Of a stretch of DNA of 15,872 bases, positions 7,581-14,438 are shown one piece after another. The position numbers were made by a program, and so were the translations under genes. The notes under the pieces are model-generated. The model searched no databases and was not told where the DNA came from. It saw only the letters and a list, made by a program, of their open reading frames with translations. The stretch spans positions 1 to 15,872 of the forward strand of contig CAKQXG010000034.1 in assembly GCA_934281515.1 (NCBI GenBank). The letters are read 5' to 3'. This DNA is from an uncultured Clostridia bacterium (lineage in GTDB: Bacteria; Bacillota; Clostridia; Christensenellales; CAG-314). Each line of letters begins with the position of its first letter. The stretch's first letter is position 1.

Positions 7581-7609
7581 TTGCAAAATTCCGCGCTGTC
7601 GTGTACAAT
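7581..7609 (+). promoter_or_regulatory. Promoter of the MATE transporter gene
   Basis: TTGCAA (7581-7586) and TACAAT (7604-7609) are separated by 17 bases. The expected transcription start is near 7616, only about three bases before the ATG at 7619. Confidence 0.7.
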
Positions 7610-7618
7610 ATATATGTT

Positions 7619-9007
7619 ATGACTGAAGCCGAAAAAACATCTCAACAATATTACGACAAAATGACAAAAACACCCGTGGCAAAACTCGTCGCGCTGCTAG
7701 GTATACCGACAACCGTGTCGATGCTCATCTCGGGCATATACAACATGGCGGACACCTACTTTGTCAGCACATTGGGCAAGTCTGCAACGGGCGCGGTAAG
7801 CATACTGTTTACATTGCAGGCAATGATACAAGCCGTCGCCTTTATGCTAGGACACGGCTCCGGCACATACGTTGCCAAGGAACTTGCCAACCGCGACAAC
7901 GACAAAGCTACAATGTACGTGTCTACGGCATTTTTTATCGGCGGTGCGTTCGGACTTGTATTTGCCGCACTAGGATTGTGTCTGCTTGCACCGTTTATGC
8001 GCCTGCTCGGCAGCACCGAGACTATTCTGCCCTACGCAATGGACTACGGCATGTGGGTGTTTATCGGGTGTCCGTTTCTAATTATGTCGCTGGTACTCAA
8101 CAACAACCTTCGCTACGAGGGCAAGGCAACCTACGCCATGGTCGGGCTTGTGTCGGGCGGCATACTGAACATACTGCTGGACTACGTGTTTGTAATTGTG
8201 TGTAGCATGGGTGTATTCGGCGCAGGGTTGGCAACGGCAATATCCCAGGTGGTAAGCTTTGTATTGCTTGTCATCTTTTATCTGCTCAAGGCGCAGTCGA
8301 CTATCCGTTTTTCTGCAATATCCAAAAGCGGCAAAACATATTTGCAAATACTCAAAAACGGATTTCCGTCCTTTGTACGTCAAGGTTTCAACTGCCTGGG
8401 TAGCGGCATACTCAACCACGTTGCAGGCAGGTACGGCGCAATGCTGACCCCCGACATACCCACCGACGGCGCAGATGCGACAATCTCCGCAATAGGCATC
8501 GTCAACCGTGTGGCAACGCTTGTACTGACTGTCGGACTCGGTATCGGACAAGGCTTGCAACCCGTAGCGTCATACAACTACCAGTTAAAGGAATACGCAC
8601 GTGTAAAACGCGCCGTAGTAGCGACCTGTCTAATCAATCTTGGCGTTGTGGTCGTAGTAGGCATACCCGTAGCGATATTTGCGCCGCAGATTGTAGGCGT
8701 GTTCGACAACTCTCCGCTAGTGCTACAAACCGGCATACCGGCATTACGCTACGCCATGTGCGGCATGATGTTTATGCCCCTGTCAATGCCGATATGTATG
8801 TGCTACCAAAGCATACGCAAGGCACGTGTAGCGACGTTGCTTGCAATGCTACGTAACGGATTGGTGTTTATCCCCGTGCTGTTTATCGTGACGGCGCTAT
8901 GGCAGGTTGTCGGCGTACAAATTGCTCAACCGCTGTCAGACGCTATAAGCGGACTTATCAGTCTGCCGTTTTTGATACACTTTCTTACCACAACACCCAA
9001 AGAATAG
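7619..9007 (+). CDS. MATE family multidrug efflux transporter
   Basis: This 462-residue integral membrane protein of the MATE family is predicted to expel organic cations or drugs in exchange for Na+ or H+. It has around twelve hydrophobic segments in two halves. The N-terminal region VAKLVALLGIPTTVSMLISGIYNMADTYFVS is written here only in part as GIPTTVSMLISGIYNMAD (about 24-41) and is typical of clostridial MATE proteins. GLGIGQGLQPVASYNY (about 307-322) is the matching motif of the second half. Its length is normal. The start at 7619 places 14 residues before MTKTPVAKL, as in relatives. A frame extending back to 7529 would run through the promoter and has no ribosome site. No Shine-Dalgarno precedes 7619, so the mRNA is predicted to be nearly leaderless. 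The gene is transcribed away from the flavoenzyme operon and towards the nuclease operon. Confidence 0.93.
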   Translation: MTEAEKTSQQYYDKMTKTPVAKLVALLGIPTTVSMLISGIYNMADTYFVSTLGKSATGAVSILFTLQAMIQAVAFMLGHGSGTYVAKELANRDNDKATMYVSTAFFIGGAFGLVFAALGLCLLAPFMRLLGSTETILPYAMDYGMWVFIGCPFLIMSLVLNNNLRYEGKATYAMVGLVSGGILNILLDYVFVIVCSMGVFGAGLATAISQVVSFVLLVIFYLLKAQSTIRFSAISKSGKTYLQILKNGFPSFVRQGFNCLGSGILNHVAGRYGAMLTPDIPTDGADATISAIGIVNRVATLVLTVGLGIGQGLQPVASYNYQLKEYARVKRAVVATCLINLGVVVVVGIPVAIFAPQIVGVFDNSPLVLQTGIPALRYAMCGMMFMPLSMPICMCYQSIRKARVATLLAMLRNGLVFIPVLFIVTALWQVVGVQIAQPLSDAISGLISLPFLIHFLTTTPKE

Positions 9008-9035
9008 AAAAAGAGATATAGGAGAGATTTGCTGT

Positions 9036-9065
9036 GGAAAACCTTTTCAGTGAAAAGCGTTTTCC
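9036..9065 (+). repeat. Hairpin downstream of the MATE gene, possible terminator and part of a dispersed repeat
   Basis: GGAAAAC (9036-9042) pairs with GTTTTCC (9059-9065), and inside it CTTTTC (9043-9048) pairs with GAAAAG (9052-9057) around an AGT loop, with a single bulged C. This gives a 13-bp stem 28 bases after the MATE stop codon. It is followed by a C-rich run and not by a U-tract, so it is a poor classical terminator. It could protect the 3' end or belong to a repeat element covering about 9031-9098. Confidence 0.5.
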
Positions 9066-9337
9066 CCCGCACCCCTTTTCCAAAAGCTTTACTTAATAAA
9101 GAAAACCCGACATATTTTTGAACAATCGGCAACCATAGACAAAAACAAAACCACTCCACTCGCAAATATTGCGGTCTATTTGTCGGCGTCCAAATACCTC
9201 ATGCCGTAAAAATAGACGGAAAGTATAGATGTAGTGTTTGACAAAGAATATGTATTTGCCGACATAATTTATCCCATATGTGAGCTAAATTGCCACAATC
9301 CAACAATCGTAAATCAGCCAAAACAACTTTTTTGTAC

Positions 9338-9379
9338 AAAAAAAACACGATACGTATGCAAAAATTACGTACCGTGTTT
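9338..9379 (-). terminator. Intrinsic terminator of the nuclease operon
   Basis: In minus-strand RNA a 14-bp stem forms from AAACACG-G-TACGTA and TACGTA-U-CGUGUUU with one G-U pair and a 9-base loop, followed by further U residues (A338-A345 of the 9000 block on the plus strand). Read on the plus strand the same position is an A-C mismatch, so the structure favours minus-strand termination. It begins about 93 bases after the second nuclease stop codon. The plus strand also has TTTATTTTT after the stem, so weak bidirectional use against MATE read-through is possible. Confidence 0.85.
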
Positions 9380-9471
9380 ATTTTTACTTGCATTGCAAGT
9401 CGTTTTACGAAGCTCCGAATTGACCGAAGTCTTGACATTGTTTCACCAAGATTGGAAACGACAAGACGTAC

Positions 9472-11478
9472 CTATCTTTTCTTTGTTGCCACAAAAGCCG
9501 CCATTACGGCAAACATCATTGCGCATATGCCGCCTGCGGATACCACTCCGAAACAACCGATCGGCGGATACTCATCCGTCGAATCGTCGGGACTAGGAGT
9601 AGGTGTCGGATCGGGTGTAGGTGTCGGGTCTGGGTCAACGGTACTGCCTTGCTCCGACACTACTACCAAGAATTGCGCCTTTGCCGTACCGCACGTAACA
9701 GTGATTGTCGCTACGCCTTTGCCAATTGCCTTAATGTTCCCTTGGCTGTCCACAGTTGCAACATTGACGTCGGAGCTGACATAGCTTGCAGTACCGCTGG
9801 CAGTTGCTCCTACCTTGAACGTATCGCCAATCTTAACTCGTGCCGACAGTTTGTCCAGTTTGACGCTGTCCGTCGCACCGCTCTCTCCGCTTGTTGCGCC
9901 GTAGGTAATGACGATTTCGTCGGTATATGTAACTCCGCTACCAACATAGTTTAATGTAAAGTATTCGTAGTTGCCGTCCACATTCCAAGTTGCCGCACCA
10001 TTGTTTAGGTTTTTTGTTCCCAAAGAAACGCCTGTTTGTGGATACTTGTTTGCATTTTCGTCATATGGTTGAGTATTCACACGTAATTCCCAATCCTTTT
10101 GACCTTTCATAGTTATAGTCTTTATACCGCCTGTTAACGGGGTCTCATTAAAGATATAGTAATACTGTTTATTATTGTTATTCATTTGGAACGATCCGGA
10201 ATTCGTAGAAGCATAGGCTTTTCCGCTTATTCCATTCGCCGTCCAAGACAACCAATTATAAGCTGCTTTCGTTGGAAGTGAATCAACTGTAATTGTTACA
10301 AATTTTGTACCTTCCGTCGACTTTGCGACAGTAAGTCCTTCAATCTTTTTGCTGTCGACATTTTCATAGCGACAGACAACGGCTGTTGTACCCTCGCTTA
10401 ATGTTTCCAACCCTGTTGTCGCATCCAACCATTTGCACTTACTGTTGTTAATCGTTTCAATACTTCCGTCACTATAAACAGCTTGGACTTCCAACCCCGT
10501 AGGATTAAACTTTTCACCATCGATATAAGTTCTTGTCGTCGCCGTTCCGTCTATCGAAATGTAGGAAACATACTTTTCAACGGGAGTCGGAGTATTCCCG
10601 TCATGGCTTTTAATTACTTCGGCGACCTTATTTGCCGCTGTATCGTTTGCAAAATAACCGCCTTTGTAACCGTAAATCATTGCAGCATACTCCGGATGAT
10701 CTATAAACGGATTGCGGTTGCCTTGCATTTTTTGCACTTCGTTGTTGCGACGAATTTCCCTTTCTGTTGGCGGATTTTCAAGGTGCCACTTGATAAGAGT
10801 AGATATCTTACCCATTGTGTTGTCACCTGCGTACTCTGCAAATTTCAACGTATTGTTTGTTCCGCCCCAACGCGTCTGAACATACATCAATATACGCGCA
10901 ACGGCACCTTTGTACTCGTCGGGCGGACAAAAGTATCCGCCGCCTTGATAGCAATTATCAGTACCTTTGACTTTTTCACCTGTTTTGCCGTCAACATCGT
11001 CATAACCGTCGTTGCCACGAGCGCTATTTAAAGAATAGTCGCAAGGCATAAGGTGATGCCCGTCGGCACCGGCATTGCTTGTGGTAAAATTGCCATGACT
11101 CTTCGGCCAAACATGCTCGCGGTTTACTCCGCTGTTGAAGTTTGACGGCAACTTGCGCGACTCACCTGTGTAAAACAAAATTACATTGTTGCGGTTATCC
11201 GGGTCATAGTCGCAATTTTTGTAAATATTCATCAATCCGTCATACGTTGTATAAGGCTTCTTGTGCGTTTCCGTTAAAAGATCCTGCAATTCTATCCTAA
11301 ACGCCTCTCCGGTAAGGTCGGTGTTAAGGTTGGCATAGTAGCTGTCTACGCTCGAAGTTGTTGCCGCTTGTACCGTGGGCGTAGTTGCAATGCCCACCGC
11401 CGCAAGCAATGCGGTTGCTACAAGCAACAAAACAAGCGCAAGACAAAGCGCTAAGTTTCTTTTTTGCAAGTTTGTCAT
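9472..11478 (-). CDS. Secreted endonuclease I family nuclease with Ig-like domains and C-terminal membrane anchor
   Basis: This 668-residue exported protein has a signal peptide (1-38, probable cleavage after VQA) and an endonuclease I domain (about 55-290). The catalytic NREHVWPKS (119-127; Glu121, His122), DGHHLMPCD (139-147) and LNSARGN (150-156; Asn151 the likely metal ligand) are present. A Big_3-like Ig domain follows (about 304-385), then a beta-sandwich region of unknown function (393-527) and a Big_2-like domain (537-607). The end is a Pro/Thr linker (613-632), the motif TDEYPPIGCFGV (634-645), a hydrophobic segment and TKKR. Nucleases of this family cut DNA and/or RNA without strong sequence preference, so a role in scavenging or biofilm DNA is inferred. 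The start at 11478 has GAGGT 7 bases upstream. An ATG at 11514, directly after the stop of the preceding gene, lacks one. It follows its paralogue by 36 bases and is probably co-transcribed. Confidence 0.93.
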   Translation of the reverse strand: MTNLQKRNLALCLALVLLLVATALLAAVGIATTPTVQAATTSSVDSYYANLNTDLTGEAFRIELQDLLTETHKKPYTTYDGLMNIYKNCDYDPDNRNNVILFYTGESRKLPSNFNSGVNREHVWPKSHGNFTTSNAGADGHHLMPCDYSLNSARGNDGYDDVDGKTGEKVKGTDNCYQGGGYFCPPDEYKGAVARILMYVQTRWGGTNNTLKFAEYAGDNTMGKISTLIKWHLENPPTEREIRRNNEVQKMQGNRNPFIDHPEYAAMIYGYKGGYFANDTAANKVAEVIKSHDGNTPTPVEKYVSYISIDGTATTRTYIDGEKFNPTGLEVQAVYSDGSIETINNSKCKWLDATTGLETLSEGTTAVVCRYENVDSKKIEGLTVAKSTEGTKFVTITVDSLPTKAAYNWLSWTANGISGKAYASTNSGSFQMNNNNKQYYYIFNETPLTGGIKTITMKGQKDWELRVNTQPYDENANKYPQTGVSLGTKNLNNGAATWNVDGNYEYFTLNYVGSGVTYTDEIVITYGATSGESGATDSVKLDKLSARVKIGDTFKVGATASGTASYVSSDVNVATVDSQGNIKAIGKGVATITVTCGTAKAQFLVVVSEQGSTVDPDPTPTPDPTPTPSPDDSTDEYPPIGCFGVVSAGGICAMMFAVMAAFVATKKR
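9475..9579 (-). other. C-terminal sorting/anchor segment (TDEYPPIGCFGV + membrane helix + basic tail)
   Basis: Residues 634-668 of the downstream nuclease contain the motif TDEYPPIGCFGV, about 18 hydrophobic residues and the tail TKKR. The 12-residue motif is identical to that of the paralogue although linkers and helices around it differ. This tripartite layout is that of protein-sorting signals, but no LPXTG is present. The Cys in IGCFG is the candidate processed residue. Confidence 0.6.
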
Positions 11479-11514
11479 GGTTGGTACCTCGTGTAATAAT
11501 TTAGTACTTGTCAT

Positions 11515-14196
11515 TTATCTGTCGGTCATGCTCGAATGACGTCTTTTTAGCAGCAATGCCAACGGCAGTACAACTGCCAACAAAACGGCAATCGATCTTG
11601 CATCGGCCACACCGAAACAGCCTATCGGCGGATACTCGTCCGTCGGATCGATTGTAGGTTCGTCGGGATTGGGTTTGGGGTCGGGATCAGGTGTGGGATT
11701 CGGCGTTTCGCCCGTAGCGGGAATCGTTTGTTTTTCGGTTGCGTTGCAATCGGAGCATGTGCGAGTCTTTGTTCCTTCGGTTGTTGCCGTCGGTTCCACC
11801 GTTACAGTCCATTCGCCGTAGTTGTGACCTTTGGCGGCAATGGTTTCCGTCTGCTCGTCGTCGCAATGTTGGCAAGTACGTGTTTTTGTACCTGTTTCCG
11901 TACACGTGGCGGCTTTTATCTCTTGCCACTCTCCATAGCTGTGTCCCGAGGCCGCAATCTTGTCCGTTTCCTGATTGTTACAAACCGAACAATCACGTGC
12001 CTTAGTGCCGTCCGCAGTGCAAGTTGCCTCCGTTACAGTGTGCCATTCGCCGTAGCTGTGACCTTTGGCAGAAATTGTCTTGTATGTTGTGTAGTCACAA
12101 TTTTTGCAGGACTGGTAAGCCTCGTATCCGCTTTCGGTACAGGTTGCGGATTTACCTTCGTGTTGTACAAGGTCGTGAGCAGTCTTGGCAATGGTTTCGC
12201 GCGCGACGACTTCTCCGCACTCGGTGCACTTCCTTACACGGGTGCCAGTTTCGGCGCAAGTGGCAGGTTTTTCCGTTTGCCAATCGCCTGCAACATGGTC
12301 GCACTGTGCCACGTCGTTACCGTAGGTAATTGCTACGCTGTCAATATACACAACGCCGCCATCCGCATAGTACAATGCAAAGAAAGTGTCGTCGCTGTCG
12401 ATCTGCCAAGTAGCGGTACCGTTGGACGTAGTCAGCGTGCCGCGACTGCCTTCGCTGTAGCTTGTCGCATTGCCGAACTGTTTGGTTGACGTGTACAACG
12501 TAAACTTTTTGTTCGATGTCGTCTTTTGGTTGAGAGTGATCGTAATGGTCTTTATGCCGCCGACAAGTGCCGTGTTGTTGACAATTGCTTGTCCGCCCTT
12601 GCCGCTGTTCATTTGCAACATTTTGCTTTCCGTCGCATGCACAAACGCACTGCCGCTTATGCCGTCGGTTGTCCAGGTGTGCCAAGCATAACTACCGCTA
12701 CCGCTTATGCTGTTGCGTGTGACGGTAATTGTCTTTTTGTTGGCAATCACTTTGGCAACGGTAATCGGTGTGTCCACCGTCACGTCAACGCCGCGATAAC
12801 GACAAATAACCTTTGTTGTGCCTGCCGACAGTGTTTGTTCCAGCGTTACGCCGTCCAGCCACAAGCAATCGGCAACGGGTACATCCTCGACGTCGCCATT
12901 GTCGTACTCCGCCAAGACGGTCAGTCCCGACGGATTAAACTTGTCGCCTGCGTTGTATTTTGTAGTGGTCGGTGCGCCGTCAAGCAGCACTTCCACAACA
13001 GTGCGCGGTTTTACAACGGTAACTACGCAACTGGCTGCCTTTGTTTTATCCACTTTGCTTGTTGCAGTGACGGTCGTTTGTCCCTCGGCAACAGCCTTTA
13101 CATTGCCGTTTTGGTCGACGGTAGCCACATTTGTGTTCTTGCTGGACCAAGTCACCGACTTGTTGGCGTTTGTCGGCTGTGCGCTCGCAACAAGGGTGTG
13201 AGTGTTGCCCGTTTCCAATGTAAGGGCGTAGGTGTCAAGGTTAATTTTGGTCGGTTCGACATTGCCGATACCGCTGCCGTACGGGTCATTGTTGTCAAGT
13301 AAGGCGTTCACCTCGGCGGCCATTTGCGACGCACTGTTGGCGTAGTAACTGCCTGCTTCGCTGTAGATGTATGCGGCGTACTCGGGGTGATCGATAAACG
13401 GGTTGCGATTGCCCTGTATTTCGTATACAGCTTGATTTCTATTGATTTCTTCTTGGGTCGGAGCTTCCTCCAAGTGCCATTTCATAAGGGTCTTGAAGTC
13501 GCCGATTGTTTTACACTTTCCTGCGCCGTCTACAAACTTAAGCGTATACTTGTTGCCCCAACGTGTTTGTACGTACATCAAAATGCGTGCGGTTGCGCCG
13601 CGATAACCGACGCCGGGGTAGAAGAAAGTCTTATCCGTGTAGCAAGGATTGTCGTAATCGGTAGTACCACCCTGCTTTACAACAGACTGTTTAGTTTCGC
13701 CGTAACTCATGCTTCCGCGACTGCTGTTAAGGTTTTGGTCGCATGGACGCAAATGGTGAGCGTCGCTACCGCAAAACGATTCCTTATCAAAGGCCGCGCC
13801 GCCGTCTTTGGGCCAAACGTGTTCGCGGTTGGCGTTGTATGCGCCGAAGCTCTTTACAACTTTGCCGGTGTAAAACAAAACCATTCCGCTGCCGTTGGGA
13901 TTTTTGTCGGTTTTGTCAAAAATATTGTTAAGTGCAAGTTCGCTACTGCCATTGTACTTGGTGTATACGGTGTGCGTATTTGTAATCAACTCCGCCAACT
14001 TGTCGCGAAAATCGTCGCCACGCAACGTCGTGTCGATACTGTTGTAGTAGTTGCCGCTGTAGTAGGGCGTTGTACTGCTGTCGGCTTGCACGATCTCTCG
14101 GTGCGCAACGGGCGCAAACGCTGCAAAGCACCCGACTGCCAACAAAAACACAAGCAACAGACATACGGTTGAACGAACATATCTTTGGTTAGTCAT
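11515..14196 (-). CDS. Secreted endonuclease I family nuclease with Ig-like domains, Cys-rich repeats and C-terminal membrane anchor
   Basis: This 893-residue exported protein is first in the nuclease operon. It has a signal peptide (1-38, probable cleavage after VQA) and an endonuclease I domain (about 58-300). Its catalytic motifs are NREHVWPKD (123-131; Glu125, His126), SDAHHLRPCD (144-153) and LNSSRGS (156-162; Asn157). The last position is Ser where the paralogue has Asn. A Big_2-like domain (313-393), a Big_3-like domain (398-482) and a beta-sandwich region (487-627) follow. Then come five Cys-rich repeats (632-830), a Pro-rich linker, TDEYPPIGCFGV (852-863), a hydrophobic segment and a KRRHSSMTDR tail. 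It presumably degrades nucleic acids outside the cell while tethered to the surface. The start has AGAGG 7 bases upstream and a good promoter further up. Relative to the paralogue, the Big_2 domain has moved and the Cys-rich repeats are extra. Confidence 0.93.
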   Translation of the reverse strand: MTNQRYVRSTVCLLLVFLLAVGCFAAFAPVAHREIVQADSSTTPYYSGNYYNSIDTTLRGDDFRDKLAELITNTHTVYTKYNGSSELALNNIFDKTDKNPNGSGMVLFYTGKVVKSFGAYNANREHVWPKDGGAAFDKESFCGSDAHHLRPCDQNLNSSRGSMSYGETKQSVVKQGGTTDYDNPCYTDKTFFYPGVGYRGATARILMYVQTRWGNKYTLKFVDGAGKCKTIGDFKTLMKWHLEEAPTQEEINRNQAVYEIQGNRNPFIDHPEYAAYIYSEAGSYYANSASQMAAEVNALLDNNDPYGSGIGNVEPTKINLDTYALTLETGNTHTLVASAQPTNANKSVTWSSKNTNVATVDQNGNVKAVAEGQTTVTATSKVDKTKAASCVVTVVKPRTVVEVLLDGAPTTTKYNAGDKFNPSGLTVLAEYDNGDVEDVPVADCLWLDGVTLEQTLSAGTTKVICRYRGVDVTVDTPITVAKVIANKKTITVTRNSISGSGSYAWHTWTTDGISGSAFVHATESKMLQMNSGKGGQAIVNNTALVGGIKTITITLNQKTTSNKKFTLYTSTKQFGNATSYSEGSRGTLTTSNGTATWQIDSDDTFFALYYADGGVVYIDSVAITYGNDVAQCDHVAGDWQTEKPATCAETGTRVRKCTECGEVVARETIAKTAHDLVQHEGKSATCTESGYEAYQSCKNCDYTTYKTISAKGHSYGEWHTVTEATCTADGTKARDCSVCNNQETDKIAASGHSYGEWQEIKAATCTETGTKTRTCQHCDDEQTETIAAKGHNYGEWTVTVEPTATTEGTKTRTCSDCNATEKQTIPATGETPNPTPDPDPKPNPDEPTIDPTDEYPPIGCFGVADARSIAVLLAVVLPLALLLKRRHSSMTDR
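11518..11643 (-). other. C-terminal sorting/anchor segment of the first nuclease
   Basis: Residues 852-893 hold TDEYPPIGCFGV, a hydrophobic stretch (about 869-883) and a basic tail starting KRRH. DNA at 11612-11650 matches 9548-9586 of the paralogue at 35 of 39 positions by eye, stronger than in the adjoining linker. This fits selection on the motif or recent duplication or gene conversion. Confidence 0.6.
11707..12303 (-). repeat. Five tandem Cys-rich repeats inside the first nuclease
   Basis: Each unit is about 39-40 residues with the pattern ATCTETGTKTRTC..C, then ET..IAAKGHxYGEW. Cys positions are 647/657/660, 686/697/700, 726/736/739, 765/775/778 and 814/817, with His at 712, 752 and 791. 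The C-x9-10-C-x2-C plus His pattern suggests metal binding or a stalk; neither is shown. The last unit has lost its first Cys (EPTATTEG). These are protein-coding repeats, not a CRISPR array. Confidence 0.85.
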
Positions 14197-14238
14197 TGAT
14201 TAGCCTCTAATCTCGAAGAAATTTTGCAATCACATTGT

Positions 14239-14267
14239 ATTATACTACTTTACACTAAATAAGTAAA
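14239..14267 (-). promoter_or_regulatory. Promoter of the nuclease operon
   Basis: On the minus strand TTTACT (14262-14267) and TATAAT (14239-14244) are 17 bases apart. The expected start near 14232 leaves a leader of about 36 bases to the ATG at 14196, which includes the AGAGG ribosome site. Confidence 0.8.
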
Positions 14268-14290
14268 TAGCAGAAAGCAAAAATGCCGTC

Positions 14291-14321
14291 AAAAAAGTCC
14301 CGTTGTTTCAGACAAAGGGAC
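14291..14321 (-). terminator. Intrinsic terminator of uvrB
   Basis: In minus-strand RNA GTCCC (plus 14317-14321) pairs with GGGAC (14297-14301). An inner 4-bp helix UUGU/ACAA follows across one mismatch, with a CUGAA loop. Six U residues follow (A14291-A14296 on the plus strand). It lies about 118 bases after the uvrB stop and just upstream of the nuclease promoter, so uvrB and the nucleases are separate units. Confidence 0.85.
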
Positions 14322-14438
14322 ATTTTTGCAACACATATATTAAAATACAACATCACAATTGCATTGGACCTATCACTGCGAATGGCACAACCACAATATT
14401 ATCAAGCATGACCATGTATTGCAACTCATCAATTAAAG

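Larger units (their letters stand above)
9008..9471. other. Gene-free region between convergent MATE and nuclease genes
   Basis: No coding sequence is supported in these 464 bases. The region holds a strong hairpin within a possible dispersed repeat (9031-9098) and the terminator of the nuclease operon (9338-9379). It also holds a small hairpin ACTTGC-ATT-GCAAGT (9386-9400) and a TTGACA (9238-9243) followed 19 bases later by CATAAT, a weak plus-strand promoter-like pair. Short frames on the minus strand (8926-9165, 9199-9438) lack ribosome sites and recognisable domains. Confidence 0.6.

Noticed and set aside
7529..7618. N-terminal extension of the MATE protein to an ATG at 7529
   Set aside because: It would include the promoter, has no ribosome site, and adds 30 residues not expected in the family.
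9199..9438. Minus-strand frame of 79 codons after the nuclease operon
   Set aside because: It runs through the intrinsic terminator, lacks a ribosome site and has no recognisable features.
11707..12303. Possible CRISPR-like array because of regular periodicity
   Set aside because: The repeats are in frame, encode diverged Cys-rich units, and have no identical repeat/unique spacer pattern.
11728..13302. Long plus-strand frames across the Ig-like and Cys-rich regions
   Set aside because: They are antisense shadows arising from repetitive, biased codons in the first nuclease gene.
13324..14172. Plus-strand frame of 282 codons
   Set aside because: It is the antisense shadow of the endonuclease domain of the first nuclease; the coding strand has catalytic motifs, signal peptide, promoter and ribosome site.
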